The notes under the pieces were generated by a model. The model saw only the letters and a program-made list of their open reading frames with translations. It was not told the DNA's origin and did not search any database. Made by a program: the position numbers and the translations under genes. DNA of 64,000 nt, taken from assembly GCA_002943765.1 (NCBI GenBank), contig PQWQ01000004.1:744001-808000 (forward strand), read 5' to 3'. The stretch is from Psoroptes ovis. Lineage: Eukaryota; Arthropoda; Arachnida; Sarcoptiformes; Psoroptidae. Shown in pieces: positions 50,483 through 63,900 of this stretch. Position 1 is the first letter of the stretch. Every line of letters starts with the position of its first letter.

Positions 50483-52665
50483 ATGACATTAGTATTATGG
50501 AATGTATTGACACCAAGATTTTATCTTGCATTGACAGCATCATCATTTTTCATTTCAATTTTAATATTGGTCAGTATTTTCTCAAATAATTGAAATTTTG
50601 AATTAAATTAACCTTTAATCTTCCCGTCAGCAGCTATTTGAATGGTGGTATTTCACTATTTATGGCATGTCATTCATTGAACAAATCTTGATCAATATGA
50701 TGTCACCATTATTTGGTTCGAATAATGCCAATAATGATAATAGCAGCAACAATAGTAACAATGGAAATGATAATGTAAATACAGATATTTCAGCGCAAAA
50801 AATTTTCAACGGTGTAATTAATTCAAATAATAATAATGATCATAATTATCAACATCAACAACGACAACAACAACAATCAAATATGGATAATGGTCATATA
50901 TCTTTAGGTAAATCATTTATTTTATGATTAAAGAATATTGATGTGCTCAATATGTATTTACAATTGATTTTCCAGATTCAAAAATATGGCGTAATCCAAT
51001 GAGTTTATTTCGTGGTTGTGAATATAATCGACTAAAGTTGGCAACTAAACGAGAACCATTAACATTTTATGATATGAATCTATCATCACAAGATCATCAA
51101 ACATTTTTCACATGTTATGATGATCATAATCATAAAGATTTAGATAGTATGTCCATATTAAAATGATTATTAATTTCTATAATTAATTGTCTTTTATTTT
51201 GACCACTAGTCATGATGAATGCATGGCGTGAACGTGATGCCGAAGTTCGTATCAGTTTAGCACATAAAGCGCTAGAATTGAATCCTGATTGTGCAACAGC
51301 ATTGATATTGTTAGCCGAAGAAGAAGCACCAACTGTTTGGGAAGCGGAAAAAATTTTCTTGCAAGCATTACGTGCAGCTGAAACACAATATCGACGTTCA
51401 TTATCATCACAATCATCATCATCATCATCACAATCATCATCATCATCATCACAATCAACATTAATGAATCATCAAAATCATAATATTAATTATCGACATC
51501 ATCAACAACAACAACAATCACTATCAACATTAGCGATTGATGTTAAATTACGTCGTGATATAAATGTATTGATTTACATACGTAGACGTTTAGCTATGTG
51601 TGCACGTAAACTAGGTAAATTACGTGAATCAATAAAAATGATGCGTGATTTAATTAAAGAATATCCAATGATGAACTTGTTTAATATACATGAGAATCTG
51701 ATTGAAGCATTATTAGAAATAAATGCATATGCAGATGTACAAGCATTACTGATAAAATATGATGATATTAATCTATCAAAATCGGCAACAATTTGCTACA
51801 CATCAGCTTTATTAAAATCAAGAAATCTTGGTGAAAAATTTACCACCGATCAAATCACTAAACGTGGATTATCGATAGCCGAAATGAATGCAATACAAGC
51901 AATACATCGTGCTGTTGAATTTAATCCACATGTACCGGAATATTTATTAGAATTAAAAAATTTAATATTTCCACCAGAACATTTTTTGAAGCGTGGTGAT
52001 GCTGAAGCTATTGCTTATGCATTTTTTCATTTGCCACATTGGAAACGTATTGATGGTGCATTAAATCTGCTGGAATGTTTTTGGAAACGAAGTAAGATTT
52101 ATTTATTTATTTGTTCGAATTCAATCCATATTCAATAATCTTTACTAAACATTGCAGCATTTCGTATAATACCATTTCCATTGGAAAAAGGACATTTATT
52201 TAATCCATATTTATCATGTACCGAATGTACTGATCGTGAATTATTGCCAGGTTTGAATTTATGATTCTTGATGATTTCAATTCATTAAATTCAATAAATT
52301 CTAATCACACAGATTATCACAAAGTATCCGTATATCCGAAAAAATCATTTCCATCAATAATACGTCCATTGGCAACTATTTGTGCATTGACAGCATTAAT
52401 GACGTTCATATTTTATCAATATCCAATGCAAGTTGTTTACATATATCAATCTGTATGCGTAATACCTCATATCATATCGTATTGTTGCTTATTATTCATT
52501 CATTAATTCTAATCAATTTTTTTCAATTTTTTTTCCTTTGAAATCCAGCACAAAAATTGGCTAAATAATTTATCAAGTACATTCAATTCGATTGATAATT
52601 GGTTCGAATATTTATTACCAAATTGGATACATCAATGTTATGCGAATAAAAATTGTTGGTTATGA
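50483..52665 (+). CDS. ST7: ST7 (suppressor of tumorigenicity 7) homologue
   Basis: Seven exons: 50483-50569, 50634-50907, 50976-51146, 51210-52091, 52158-52250, 52313-52452 and 52549-52665, in phase, 587 residues (human 585). Conserved blocks: LTPRFYLALTASSF and FEWWYFTIYGMSFIEQ (membrane segment near 10-35), KIWRNPMSLFRGCEYNRL, EPLTFYDMNLSSQDHQTFFT, MNAWRERDAEVRIS, ALILLAEEEAPTVWEAEKIF, NVLIYIRRRLAMCARKLGKL, AVEFNPHVPEYLLELKNLIF, EAIAYAFFHLPHWKRIDGAL, and DYHKVSVYPKKSFPS before a C-terminal hydrophobic segment. The TPR-like helical repeats are of unknown biochemical function; the family was proposed to mediate tumour suppression and ER/secretory homeostasis. The start resembles the short N terminus of insect ST7 but an upstream exon is possible. 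The acceptor of exon 2 is a CAGCAG tandem. The exon 6 donor (GTATGC at 52453) was preferred to a weaker in-phase GTTGTT at 52432. Confidence 0.93.
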
Positions 52666-52968
52666 AATCAGCAAATTCAAATAATTGATTGATTCAAATT
52701 TGAAATCTCAAAATTGAATAGACAATGAACAACAAAAAATATACGATAAAACACTGAAATAATAGAAAATAATAATTTTAATTTAATATAAGATCATATT
52801 TTAAATATGAGATACATGATAATTCATTTATATTTTTTAATGGATTAATTAACTAATTAAGTAAGAAGGGTCGGGAACTTTTTGGTTTCGTTGGATGATT
52901 TCTGATTTCAGAAATTGTTTTCGGTCCAATCGTTGATGACTATTGTTTTGAAACAATCGATAATTAGT

Positions 52969-55523
52969 TCATTGCATAACCTCCAAATATGATGGTTCAC
53001 GTTTAATAAATTGTTTCGATGATTGTGTTGTGGATGATGTTAATGGTGATTGTGATGATAATGATTGTGGTGATACTATCGATGAAGATGATGATGATGA
53101 ATGTTGTTGTTGTTGTGTTGATGGTGTTGTTACGGTTGTCGATGATGGTGATGATGACAACGATAATGATAATGCTGTTGATGATAATAATAGGGATGCA
53201 TCATTTGTATTATTACTACTATTACTATAATTATTACCGCTGTTGCTGTTGGCATTAATGTTTGATGTTATCGATGTTGGTGATGTCAATGTTGTCAATG
53301 ATGATGTTGGTGTTGCGGTTGATACAATGTTTGATGATAATAACGATGATTGATTATTACAATTATTAATACTATTATTACTATTATTATTTGAACCGGT
53401 GGTAATCATACCACTTTCATTCAATTTCAATTCAGAACCATACATACGAATATAATCATTTTCTTTTTGATTTGAATTATTATTATTATTATTATTCGTG
53501 TTATTATTATTATTTCGTTGATTATTTTGTTTATGATGATGATGATGATTATGATGATGATTCAATAATGATAATGAATGATGATCAGTACCATAAAAAT
53601 ATTGATTTGGTTCAACATACCGTATATTATTGATATTATTATTTGTATTTGTTGAATTACTATTATTGTTGTTATTATCTTTGCTATTATCAACTGTTTC
53701 ATAAATATCATAAAATATATCATTCGTATTTTTGCCAGTATTCGTTGTGCCTGTTGCCGATGCATTTGTACCGATTAAACCTGTAATCAATCCAGTGGTT
53801 GTGTTTGTATTACAAATACCAATATTGATTGCATTGAGACCTGTTGTTTGATTGAAATTCATTTCAATATTATCATAATAATTTTCACCTTGCCATTCAT
53901 TCATTGTTGGATCATTTATTGTGTTGATTATGTTTACATTTGCATTATTATTGCCACTGTTATTATTTGCATTATTTCCTTTATCATTATTCTTGGTCAA
54001 TTTCAAGTGTTTTGTATAGAATAATATCAATAAACATGATGCAAATAATATAAGAAACAATAGAACACCCATACATATTATTATGACAATTAAATAATTG
54101 GATGATTCAACAACTTCATTCGTTGGTTTTATATCTACAAATTGATTGATTGATGTTTAATAAATAATTAAATAATTCAAAATGGAGACCATTGGTTGGA
54201 AAAAAACTTACATTTACATACTGGTTCAGTGCCAGACCATGTCATATCACGTTTACAAGTACGTGTATCTTTGCCAATTAATATATAATCAATGGATGAA
54301 CAAGCATAAACAATTTCAGTACCATCAATAGCATAGATTGTTTGATTATCAATGAAATTATAATAATGTAGAATAGCATCAACAATCAATGGATTTTTAT
54401 CCTGTTCATTATTATTGCTATTATCATTGGAATCATAATTATTATGATGCATATGATTTTGTCGACGATTATTATTATTGTTTAGAATTTTTTGTATTGG
54501 ACAATTACGTATCGGTATACAACGAGGCCTGGTACCATTCCAAATCATATCACCAATACATTTTTGATGATTAACATAGTGTTTATATGCATTAGCTGAT
54601 ACATCTTTCCATTGATTATCCAAACAATCAATAATATATTCACGAAATTCTTGCCGCAAACGATATGTTTGACCAAAATCAGTTTCAGGTTCACCACAAA
54701 TCGGATCACTTTCATTACCATAAACTGTGCCGAAAAATATGGCCACCAATTCATGTGGTAAATTATGTGAACTTTTTGTACGCATTATCATATAATTATT
54801 TGGATTTTCAATATCACGTTCAAGATCTTGATATGAATGTGCTTCACAAGTGAAATACGAATCAATACGATTACCATTTTCACGCCATGCATTATTATTT
54901 TGATAATCAAGATTACATGTACGATATGGACTTATTTCAACATTTATATTGAATGAAAAATTGTTTTTAATTGCTTGATCTAGCAAGGTGAAATTGATGA
55001 AATTAAAATTAACACGAACAAATAATTTCACTGCTGGTCGTGTGAAATTTAATTTCCACATAAATTCATGATCATTCGTAATGCGTAACCGGTGTTCAGG
55101 ATAACGATGTGCTAAAAATGAATTCGGTAAATGTTTTTCCATTTTTGTAAGGTTAATATTACGATAATGAAATTTTTCAATTGGTAAACCAAATGACATA
55201 TCTAATAATTTAACATCTCGCAATAGAACATTATTAACAAAATCACCACAACGTGCCGGTGGTCCAACCCAAACACCATTAACACATTTACGCATTTGTG
55301 GTGGTGACCAATAATCACTACATTGAAATGATACAGTTTCACCTTCTTCATAAACAGATTTTTCTTCAGGCATTATTTTTGAACGATATGGTTTACCTGG
55401 AAAACCACAATTTGCACGTAATTCTAACATTATTATTCTATATTTTTCATTATTTATTATTAGTAATAATATTATTAATATTAATTTCATAATTAATGTT
55501 GAATAATTCATATTATAATTCAT
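52969..55523 (-). CDS. Sushi (CCP)-domain type I membrane protein with low-complexity cytoplasmic tail
   Basis: Minus-strand exons 54212-55523 and 52969-54134 join in phase to 825 residues. The start is uncertain: ATGs at 55523, 55511 and 55490 precede a hydrophobic signal (LIMKLILIILLLIINN). Three sushi-like modules are visible: near 39-93 (CGFPGKPYRSKIMPEEKSVY ... RKCVNGVWVGPPARC), about 275-335 (CGEPETDFGQTYRLRQEF ... GDMIWNGTRPRC) and about 375-437 (IVYACSSIDYILIGKDTRTC ... MTWSGTEPVC). The 94-270 region is a beta-rich block with NxT/S sites (WKLNFTRPAVKLFVRVNFNF, SPYRTCNLDY) that may be a jelly-roll fold; I cannot name it. A TM segment at about 450-476 (YLIVIIICMGVLLFLILF) is followed by a ~350-residue Asn/Ser/Thr tail ending FIKREPSYLEVMQ. 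CCP proteins serve as receptors, complement-like or synaptic adhesion molecules. The cytoplasmic end is conserved-looking. Its ST7 neighbour converges tail to tail. Confidence 0.85.
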
Positions 55524-56170
55524 TTTTTTTACATAATTCAATCTACTTTTATTTTTATCTCTCTCTCTCTCTCTATTCTCTCTCTTTATTTATTTTTACA
55601 CTTTCAAATAACTGTGTTATTATTATTATTATTATTATTCTTAATTATAATGATTCACTGGAATATATTTGACAGGCAAATAAATCAAATTTACAAAAAT
55701 AACAAAAATAAGCAGAAAAAAAATAATTCAATAATTAATCAATAATTGGACAAAGAAAAAAAAATTAATTAACTAATTAATTAACATTTCAAATCAAAAT
55801 TAATAAAATTACTAATTATAAAACGAAACTTATTCGGAAATGTATTCAAAAAAAATCAAAATGAAAATTTTGAAAAAAATCAAAATTTGAATAAAACAAA
55901 CAAGAAGATCATCAACCAATCTACCAATCAACCAATCGAATAATTGAAGCCAGGAAATCCAGGATATCAATGTTGTTCGTTGTTGTTGTTGGTGTTTGGT
56001 GTTTGATGCTGGCGTTAATGTCATCACACACACACACACCATTGCACCGTGTGTACACACACACACACACACAAATAAATTATCATCCATTGACGATATT
56101 ACTATTGGACATGAATGATATATTTGTTGGTGTGTGTGTGTGTATGTGACGATTGTATGTGATTTTGTTC

Positions 56171-56203
<33 letters not shown>
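56171..56203. repeat. (GAT)n microsatellite
   Basis: Eleven uninterrupted GAT units in non-coding DNA 5' of the sushi gene; the same trinucleotide is abundant as Asp/Ile codons inside the genes. Confidence 0.85.
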
Positions 56204-56366
56204 CAATTGATTGATGAGGCTATAGTCTTGTAAATGGAAAAAATTGAATTTTTTTTTTGAAAAATTTAATTGAATTTTGAATTAAATTTAAAATAATTTT
56301 GTTGTTTTGTTGTTCCTTTGGCTTCCTGTCATCTGAATGATCATCATCATTTAAAGTTTTTTTTTA

Positions 56367-56446
56367 TTAGGTTGTCCGAAAAGTTTTTGCCGATTTTCTA
56401 ATAATTCCCTACGATATAATCGGCAAAAACTTTTCAGACAACCTAA
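56367..56446 (-). mobile_element. Foldback MITE, family A copy 10, inverted orientation
   Basis: Ends TTAGGTTGTCCGAAAAGTTT and CTTTTCAGACAACCTAA are inverted repeats with TA on both flanks. The centre (TTCCCTACGATATAATCGGC) is in the same orientation as copy 3. This is among the best-preserved copies in the window. Confidence 0.87.
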
Positions 56447-57774
56447 TATATTTGTCCATTTCATATTTGAACATACACACACTGAGTGTTTATAAAGTTT
56501 AATGATTCAAATCTATTTTCAAACATTTTGGCCAGTACAGCACAGATTTCGTTGATCTTTGACATCGATTGTTGATTCAGAAATTTTTCAAAAATAATTG
56601 CGTCCAGAAAATGCACTAGTACCATAATTTTTGGTCTGAAAAGACCACGAGTCAATTTGAAATTGATTATACAATTGACTCATAGTCTTGAGCTATGAAT
56701 TGATGGCCAAACGTGAGGCATTCGAGCATATCACACAATGATCAAAGCCAAATTTCAAATTGGCCATAAATTCTGAATAAAGCATTGAATTAGGCATTGA
56801 ATCAATTGTCATCGATTTGGCTTTCAAAATCATTTATTCATTGGATTTGAATTTATCGAAATTCGAATGTGATACACTCAATTGTGATTACAATTTCGAA
56901 TAGAAATTTTTTTCAAATTTTATTTGGAAATTTTTAAAATTTTTAACAATTAATTGTAATTCTAAATATCAATATACTCTGTGTATTAATGAGTGTATTG
57001 CATTGATTTTTGATTATTGATTACTGTTTTTGATTGAAATTTTTTCAAATTCAAATGGCAATCAATGTTTTGTTCGAAGTTTGATGGTTAAATTGATTTC
57101 AATTTTTTTTCAATTTTTTTTTTAAACAAAATATCATTTCAAATGTATTAACATTTTCAAAACATTGTTACATAGGACATACACACACAGTAATATATAT
57201 CGGAAGGCCGGATGTATTTTCAATTTTTTTTTCGTTCGTTTGGGTTTGATTTGGTTCGATTTAATAAATGTCAAATCAAATGAACTGATTTGTCATTGTT
57301 GTTTCTTGTTGTTGCTGTTTTGAGGTCGAAATTTTAAAGATTTTAAGGTTTGAAAATTTTGAAAAATTGAAAATTGAAAAAATTAGAGATTTTAAGCTTT
57401 GAAACTCGAACAATAGATGGCGAAGTGTGCGAGTTTTTTCATTTTGAATTTTCAAATTATCAAATATTTGATAATTGATTTCTTTGATTGATTTGATTTG
57501 ATTTCTTATTGATTGATAAGAAATGAGAACACATTTTTATTTTTTTGGCGAGCATCGTCTTCGCTGCGTTATCAGCTGATCGAATCATTCAATCAATTTG
57601 ATCATTCAATGTGATCATTCATCACCATCAATTTAGAACATTTGATGATTGAAGGTGAAGTTTTTTGCTTTTTTTCGCCATTGGTTTTTGATTTGGTTGT
57701 TTTATATTGGTTGATTGGTTAATAGTTGAATGAAAATAGCCGCAGCTAATCAACATAGGTCAGGTTGTTGAAAA

Positions 57775-60700
57775 ATGTTTCATCGATTAATTGTCAAAAA
57801 TTTAATGAATAAATATCTGATATGTCATCGATTCATGTATCGAAATTATCATTCAATAAAAGGTTTGTTGGTTTGTTTCAATGACTTGAATTCAATTTTT
57901 GAATTTTTTTTTTAAATTGTAAATAGGTGTATTTGGCAACCAACATCCTCATCATTTAAATTTGAATCAATGGTCATATTCGAATGAAAATCTCAATGGA
58001 TTACCATTGGATTATTTGCTCGTAAAACAAGCATTTCAAAATCGTGGTCATTTACTTTGTCAACTGGATCCATTGTCCCTAGGGAATTTGTATAATGGTA
58101 CTACTATTGATTTAGAATCAAATTTTAATGAATCGATCCAGATATTACAACTAATACTTGGTGTAAATCTGGAAAAATTCATTTCAAATGAACAATCAAA
58201 TTCAAATGTTGATAGAAAAGAATTCATACGACAACTATTCGCATTGTATTGTGACCGGATTGGTTTTGAATTCAAACATTTATTATCATTAAATGAACAA
58301 AAATGGTTTGAAGAACAAATAACCACTGAATATGAAAATCAATCGAAATCATCGATTGATAAAGAATCAATCGCCAAAGATTTATTGATCACAGAAGCCT
58401 TGGATCATTTCCTTGCGAAAAAATTTCAATCAGTAAAACGTTATGGCTGTGAAGGTGCTGAAACTATGATTATTTTCGTCGATGAATTATTGAGGCAGTT
58501 AGCACAGCACAATAGTGATAACAACAATGAAATAAATGAACTAATAATTGGAATGCCACATCGTGGACGTTTAAATTTATTAGTCAATAAACTTGGCTAT
58601 TCAGCACAAGCATTATTCAATAAATTATCCGGTCATGATGAATTTGATTTTGAAAAAAATCGTAAAACAATGTTGATCGGTGATGTTTTATCACATTTAC
58701 ATACACAAATTGAATTCAATGAGCATACAATGGCAACATTATTACCGAATCCATCACATTTAGAAGTTGTAGCACCAATTGTTTGTGGTTATAGTCGAGG
58801 TCAAATGATGTATAAACGTATTGGACCTTATTCGATTGATAAAAATATGTCAACCATATTACCATTACAAATACATGGTGATGCTTCATTTACCGGGCAA
58901 GGTATTATTATGGAAACATTAGCATTTTCAAATGTTGATCATTATACAAATGGTGGTTCATTGCATTTGATTGTTAATAATCAAGTTGGTTACACAACGC
59001 CTGGTCGTATGCATCAGGCACGTTCATCACTGTATTGTACTGATCCATTGAAAATGATACATGCTCCAATCATTCATGTAAATGGTGATTATCCTGAATT
59101 AGTGATGCGTGCTGCACGTATCGCATACAATTATAGGCAACAATTTAATAAAGATATTGCTATCGATTTGGTTTGTTATCGTCAATGGGGTCACAATGAA
59201 TTAGATGATCCTACATTTACTAATCCAAAAATGTATTCAAAAATTAAAGATCGGAAATCTATACCTCAAACATATGCGGAAACAATTGAAATGTCGAATG
59301 AAAATATAAAAAACATATTAAATGAATATAATGCTTTGTTAAATGAATCATTAGCAAAAGTGAATGATTATCGACCTCCATCAGTTTCATTGATCATTTC
59401 GAATGAACATAGTCCATGGAAAAAAATCGATTGGCCCAGTAGTAATCATATTACGAAATGGGATACATCTGTACCTGATTTATTGTTGAAACACATTGGA
59501 CATGTATCAGTGCAAACTCCACAGGATTGGAATCTACATAAAACATTACGAAAAGTATTTGATGAACGTTTAGCTAGATATGATTCTGGTAAAAATCTGG
59601 ATTGGGCATCAGCTGAATTACTAGCATTCGGTACCTTATTATATCAAGGTTATGATGTACGTATATCTGGACAAGATGTTGGACGTGGTACATTTAGTCA
59701 ACGTCATTGTATGATTGTTGATCAAACGACAAATGATGTTTATATACCATTAAATAATCTTAGCGATGAACATGAAGATTATTTACCATTGAAAAATAAT
59801 AAAATTGGTCAATTAGAAGTTTGTAATTCTATTTTATCCGAAGAAGGTGTTATGGCATTTGAATATGGTCTTAGTTTATCATCACCAAACATTTTGACCA
59901 TTTGGGAAGCACAATTTGGTGATTTTTTTAATGGTGCACAAACCATTATCGATACATTGATATCGAGTGGCGAAGGAAAGTGGCTATTACAAAGTGCATT
60001 AACATTGCTACTGCCAAATGGTTATGATGGAGCTGGTTAGTATTTATTAATTTGATTTGATTTGATTGATAAATTAATTTTATCATCAATTGTTTTATTG
60101 ATTAAATTGTTCAGGACCTGAACATACATCAGCAAGATTGGAAAGATTTTTACAATTAAGTAATTCATCTGAAAATGAAATTGATTCTGACAACATCAAT
60201 TGGTCAGTCATTTATCCAACAACACCAGCACAATATTTTCATGCATTAAGACGACAAATGATACGGCCATATCGGAAACCATTAATAGTAATGTCACCAA
60301 AAATGCTATTAAGACATCCAAGTTGTCTATCAAATATGCAAGATTTATCATCTGAAAATTCACATTTTTCACCAATATTAGATGATCCAATTCATTACGA
60401 ATCAACACATTGTTTTCAAATTGAACCAATTGATTTGAAAGAAAAAATTTCAAATGTCAAAACTATTATATTTTGTTCGGGTAAACATTATTATACACTT
60501 GTAAAACATCGTCAAGATTTATTTGGCAATGATAATAATAAATTAAAATCAATTGCCATCATACGATTGGAAGAATTGTGTCCATTTCCTGCAGCAGAAT
60601 TAATATCAATATTCAAACGTTATCCAAATGCTAAAAGTATGTTATTATTTTGTAAATATGTGTAACGCTTGACCATTTATAATATTATTACAATTCAATT

Positions 60701-60930
60701 TTTTTTAAATCAATCAAAACACAGATCTAATATGGAGCCAAGAAGAACAACGTAATATGGGTGCATGGACATTTGTTGAACCACGTTTTCGTAATTTATT
60801 AGGATTACAAAAACAATTGAAATATGTTGGTCGTGGTCCATTAGAAGCACCGGCTGTCGGTTTATCACGAATACATCGGCAAGAAATTGAAACAATTTTA
60901 AAGAAAACATTTGATTTATGTCAATTTTGA
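57775..60930 (+). CDS. DHTKD1: DHTKD1-type 2-oxoadipate dehydrogenase E1 component
   Basis: Exons 57775-57862, 57927-60035, 60115-60636 and 60725-60930 join in phase to 974 residues (human 919). The basic N terminus (MFHRLIVKNLMNKYLICHRF) is a likely mitochondrial presequence. Thiamine-diphosphate E1 motifs are intact: RYGCEGAETMI, IIGMPHRGRLNLLVNKLG, LPNPSHLEVV, HGDASFTGQGIIMETLAFSN with VNNQVGYTTP, CYRQWGHNELDDPTFTNPKM, then VRISGQDVGRGTFSQRH, EYGLSLSSPNILTIWEAQFG, GYDGAGPEHTSARLERFLQ and RLEELCPFP. Closeness to DHTKD1 rather than OGDH shows in FCSGKHYYTLVK, TTPAQYFHALRRQM and the C terminus (GRGPLEAPAVGLSRIHRQEI). The enzyme decarboxylates 2-oxoadipate in mitochondrial lysine, hydroxylysine and tryptophan degradation, working with E2/E3. 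The long coding exon 2 has no low-complexity insert, unlike most neighbours, suggesting strong constraint. Confidence 0.95.
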
Positions 60931-63900
60931 GTACACATTCGAAATTCGAATGAAAAATAAAAATAATGAGAGCAATTTCTAAAAAATCGGTTTCAAATTT
61001 CTGTCTGACTGACTGATTGACTTGATATGATAACATTCATACCGAATGTGTATGAGTCTATGGTTCATTGATTCATTGTCTATTGTGTGGGCACACATAT
61101 GATGATGATGATGATAAACTCAAATGTCGATCAACAACAATAACAATAACGACCATGTTGACGACTATGTCGAATCAAATCAAATCAAACAAAAATGATT
61201 GATAAATCATCAATCATGAATTTACCAAAAAATGGACAAGTAAAAATATTTTGACTAATTCAGCTTTTTCTCCCTCTCAATCCTCTTGTACCTTGTCTCT
61301 TTTGTCTCAAATTTGAAATTTTAGAGACCCAAAAGCAATCATTGATGTATATTAAACGAAAATTTGTCGGGTGACATATATTGACCCGGTCAAAATCGAT
61401 TGATAAGACCTTTAAATTTCAATGCAGAAATCAATGGAAAATCAACGAAATCAAATATGGATCGATTGATTGATTCATTCATTGAATTTGATTTCATTGT
61501 TTGAAATTTGAGCAATTTATGACAATCAATTTATGGCAATAGCCATAATATAATGGCCCAAAACGACTACTGGTTTTTATTTTTGGAAAAATTCAAAAAA
61601 AAAGAAAAACTTTGATTGATTTTTGTTTTTGTGTCGATCAATCGAACAATCGATCAATCGATTATCGATATTGATTGATTTTTTGGTGGCGATATTTGCT
61701 CTCTGATCTTTTTCTGTTGTCGCTGTGGCTGTTGTTGCACGTATTCACAATGGCACGTAGGACTGTGACGTTGCATGTATTCAGTTGACATTTTTCGGCT
61801 TGGTTTTTGTCACAACATTTTTCAATTGATTTCTTCTCTGTCTCTTCGGGCAATTTGTCGTCGATTTCGGGATTTTTTATTCATTTTTTTTTTGATTGTT
61901 TGGTCGGTTGATTGCTGTTGAAAATATAAATTTTTATTCAATACATAAATGTGAACATATCCATTCAATCATTTCATTTCATTTCATTGATTGATTCAAT
62001 CAATCAATTGATCTCCGAGATAGAGCTTTCAATCAAATATATTTCCAGGTTTTTCCCTTTTCTTTGTCCCTTTTGTATGTCACAAGGTTTTGCCGACTTT
62101 GATCGAATTGTACCAAGAAATTTAAATTTTCATATTCCACCCCCTTCTTCTCCATTCCGCCGATTCAAATCCATTTTTTTACTCTTTGAATTTGATTCAA
62201 AAGTTTTTTTTTTTTTTTTTTGATTGATTTTGATTGACTTAAAGGTTCTAACCTTTGAAGGTTTTTAAAATTTTTACATTCAACCATTTTGAATCAATTT
62301 TGAAGCAATGATTTTGAATTGATTTCAATCAATTCAAAATTGAAATTGATTGATTGATTTTTACCGAAGTCGTTCCGAAACTCTGAAACAAACCAAATAA
62401 ATCGACAGTAAATATCCAGCAACATTTAACACGGTGGAACTTTGTCAAATTTTTGTCACAATATTTTGAATATTCAATCAAACAGAAACACATAGAGAGT
62501 CATACAGTCAACGTCAACATATTCACACTGGCTGAGAAAGGTTGAAATTTCCACCTTTGAAATTTTCAACCTTTGAAATGTTCATGTTCATTCATTCATT
62601 CATTGATCGGATGAATCAAATAAGAAAATTGGCGGCGTACAAACATTTTGAAGCCATTTTTCCTCTGGCTTCTCAGGACTATAGTTTTGCTTAGCCAAAT
62701 CCAAATGCAGCAACGTTGAAAGCGGTATATTTCAATGATTTTGTAATTTGTTATTTGAAATTTTGAATTTAAAAAATTTCTTCTCAATGATTAGTTGTCG
62801 TTTGATTGGTTGGTGTTGGTTGTACCGGTTGAATACAAATTGAATGCAATTTCAAATGAAAGTATTTAGAGCTTAATCATTGAATGATGATGATGATGAT
62901 GATGATGGTTGTGGGCCTTTAAATTATGTATTATTCGACTGACAAATATTGTTGTGTGTGTGTGTGTGCGACACATAAAATATCTTGAAAAAAATGTCAT
63001 GTGACAATAGGGCTATTGTTTTGGGTTGTTGTTGAAAATACAAATTTTTTTCAATCGATGACAATTGTTGTGCTGCTGAGTGACAAAGGGTTTTACAAAG
63101 GGTTTCTTTGCTTTGTATGAAAATTTTTATAAAGAAAAAGCTGAAAAGCTTGTCATTGCGGTTTACTTACACGCTTGTTTTGTTGGCAAATGATTCATCA
63201 ATCGAAAATTGTCAAATGTCTTTGAGTGCACTAAAAATCAACAGGGAAAAAACCCTTTATTTGATTTATTTTATTTTAATTTTTTTGAAAAATAGAAGGG
63301 GTAAAACACGTACAATTTGTCAAATGGAAAAATTCATTCCATTCATTTGCATTAAATTCAACATCAATCAATCAATCAATCAAATGATCGATTGATTGAT
63401 TGTTTGATTTGATCAATCAAATTGATTAATCAGTAATCATTCAATTTATTTCCATTGATTCAATTCAATTCAATTCAATTCAAATGATGTTTTCAAAATG
63501 ATTTTGTCGAAATTTTCGAAAATCAATTTCAAATGGACCGTTATTAATTGTCGTTGCTTTGTCATCATACCAATTGAACACAATGTATGATTATGTAGAT
63601 TTGGAAATGAATTTACCATTGAAATATATGCAAATTGCTTATAACTAAATGGAATAAATCTTTAAAATAAATCGAATATGACCAGAGAAATATTGGTTGA
63701 AAAAGAATTAAATATTTTGTATTTATGTGTATGTGTGTGTGTGTGTGTGTGTGAACCTAAGATAATCCTTGTAAAATGCCTTGTGTGTTTAGCTTAGAGC
63801 TTGCTGAGCAATTTAGCTTGATTTGAATTAGTTTTATTTTTTGTTGGTCAAATTTTCACTTATTTCTTTCCCCCGACCCGCGCACATATACAAGTCATTC

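Larger units (their letters stand above)
55524..57774. other. Divergent region between the sushi gene and DHTKD1
   Basis: No coding exon seen. It contains a CT repeat at 55559-55583, an ATT run at 55617-55639, CA repeats at 56025-56039 and 56055-56073, a GT run at 56130-56143, a GAT run at 56171-56203, and one family A foldback element at 56367-56446. The 57540-57600 part (GCGAGCATCGTCTTCGCTGC, ATCAGCTGATCG) is richer in G and C than its surroundings and lies just upstream of DHTKD1, so it may be core promoter or 5' UTR. Confidence 0.5.

Noticed and set aside
52969..54072. Reading the sushi-gene second exon as an independent gene starting at MGVLLF
   Set aside because: The upstream acceptor at 54135 joins in phase to the ectodomain exon and completes one TM segment, so it is a single gene.
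61662..61853. Cys-containing minus-strand frame in a GC-richer patch
   Set aside because: The frame has no clean start or splice partner, and its cysteines do not form a recognised pattern; more likely promoter or UTR of a neighbouring gene.
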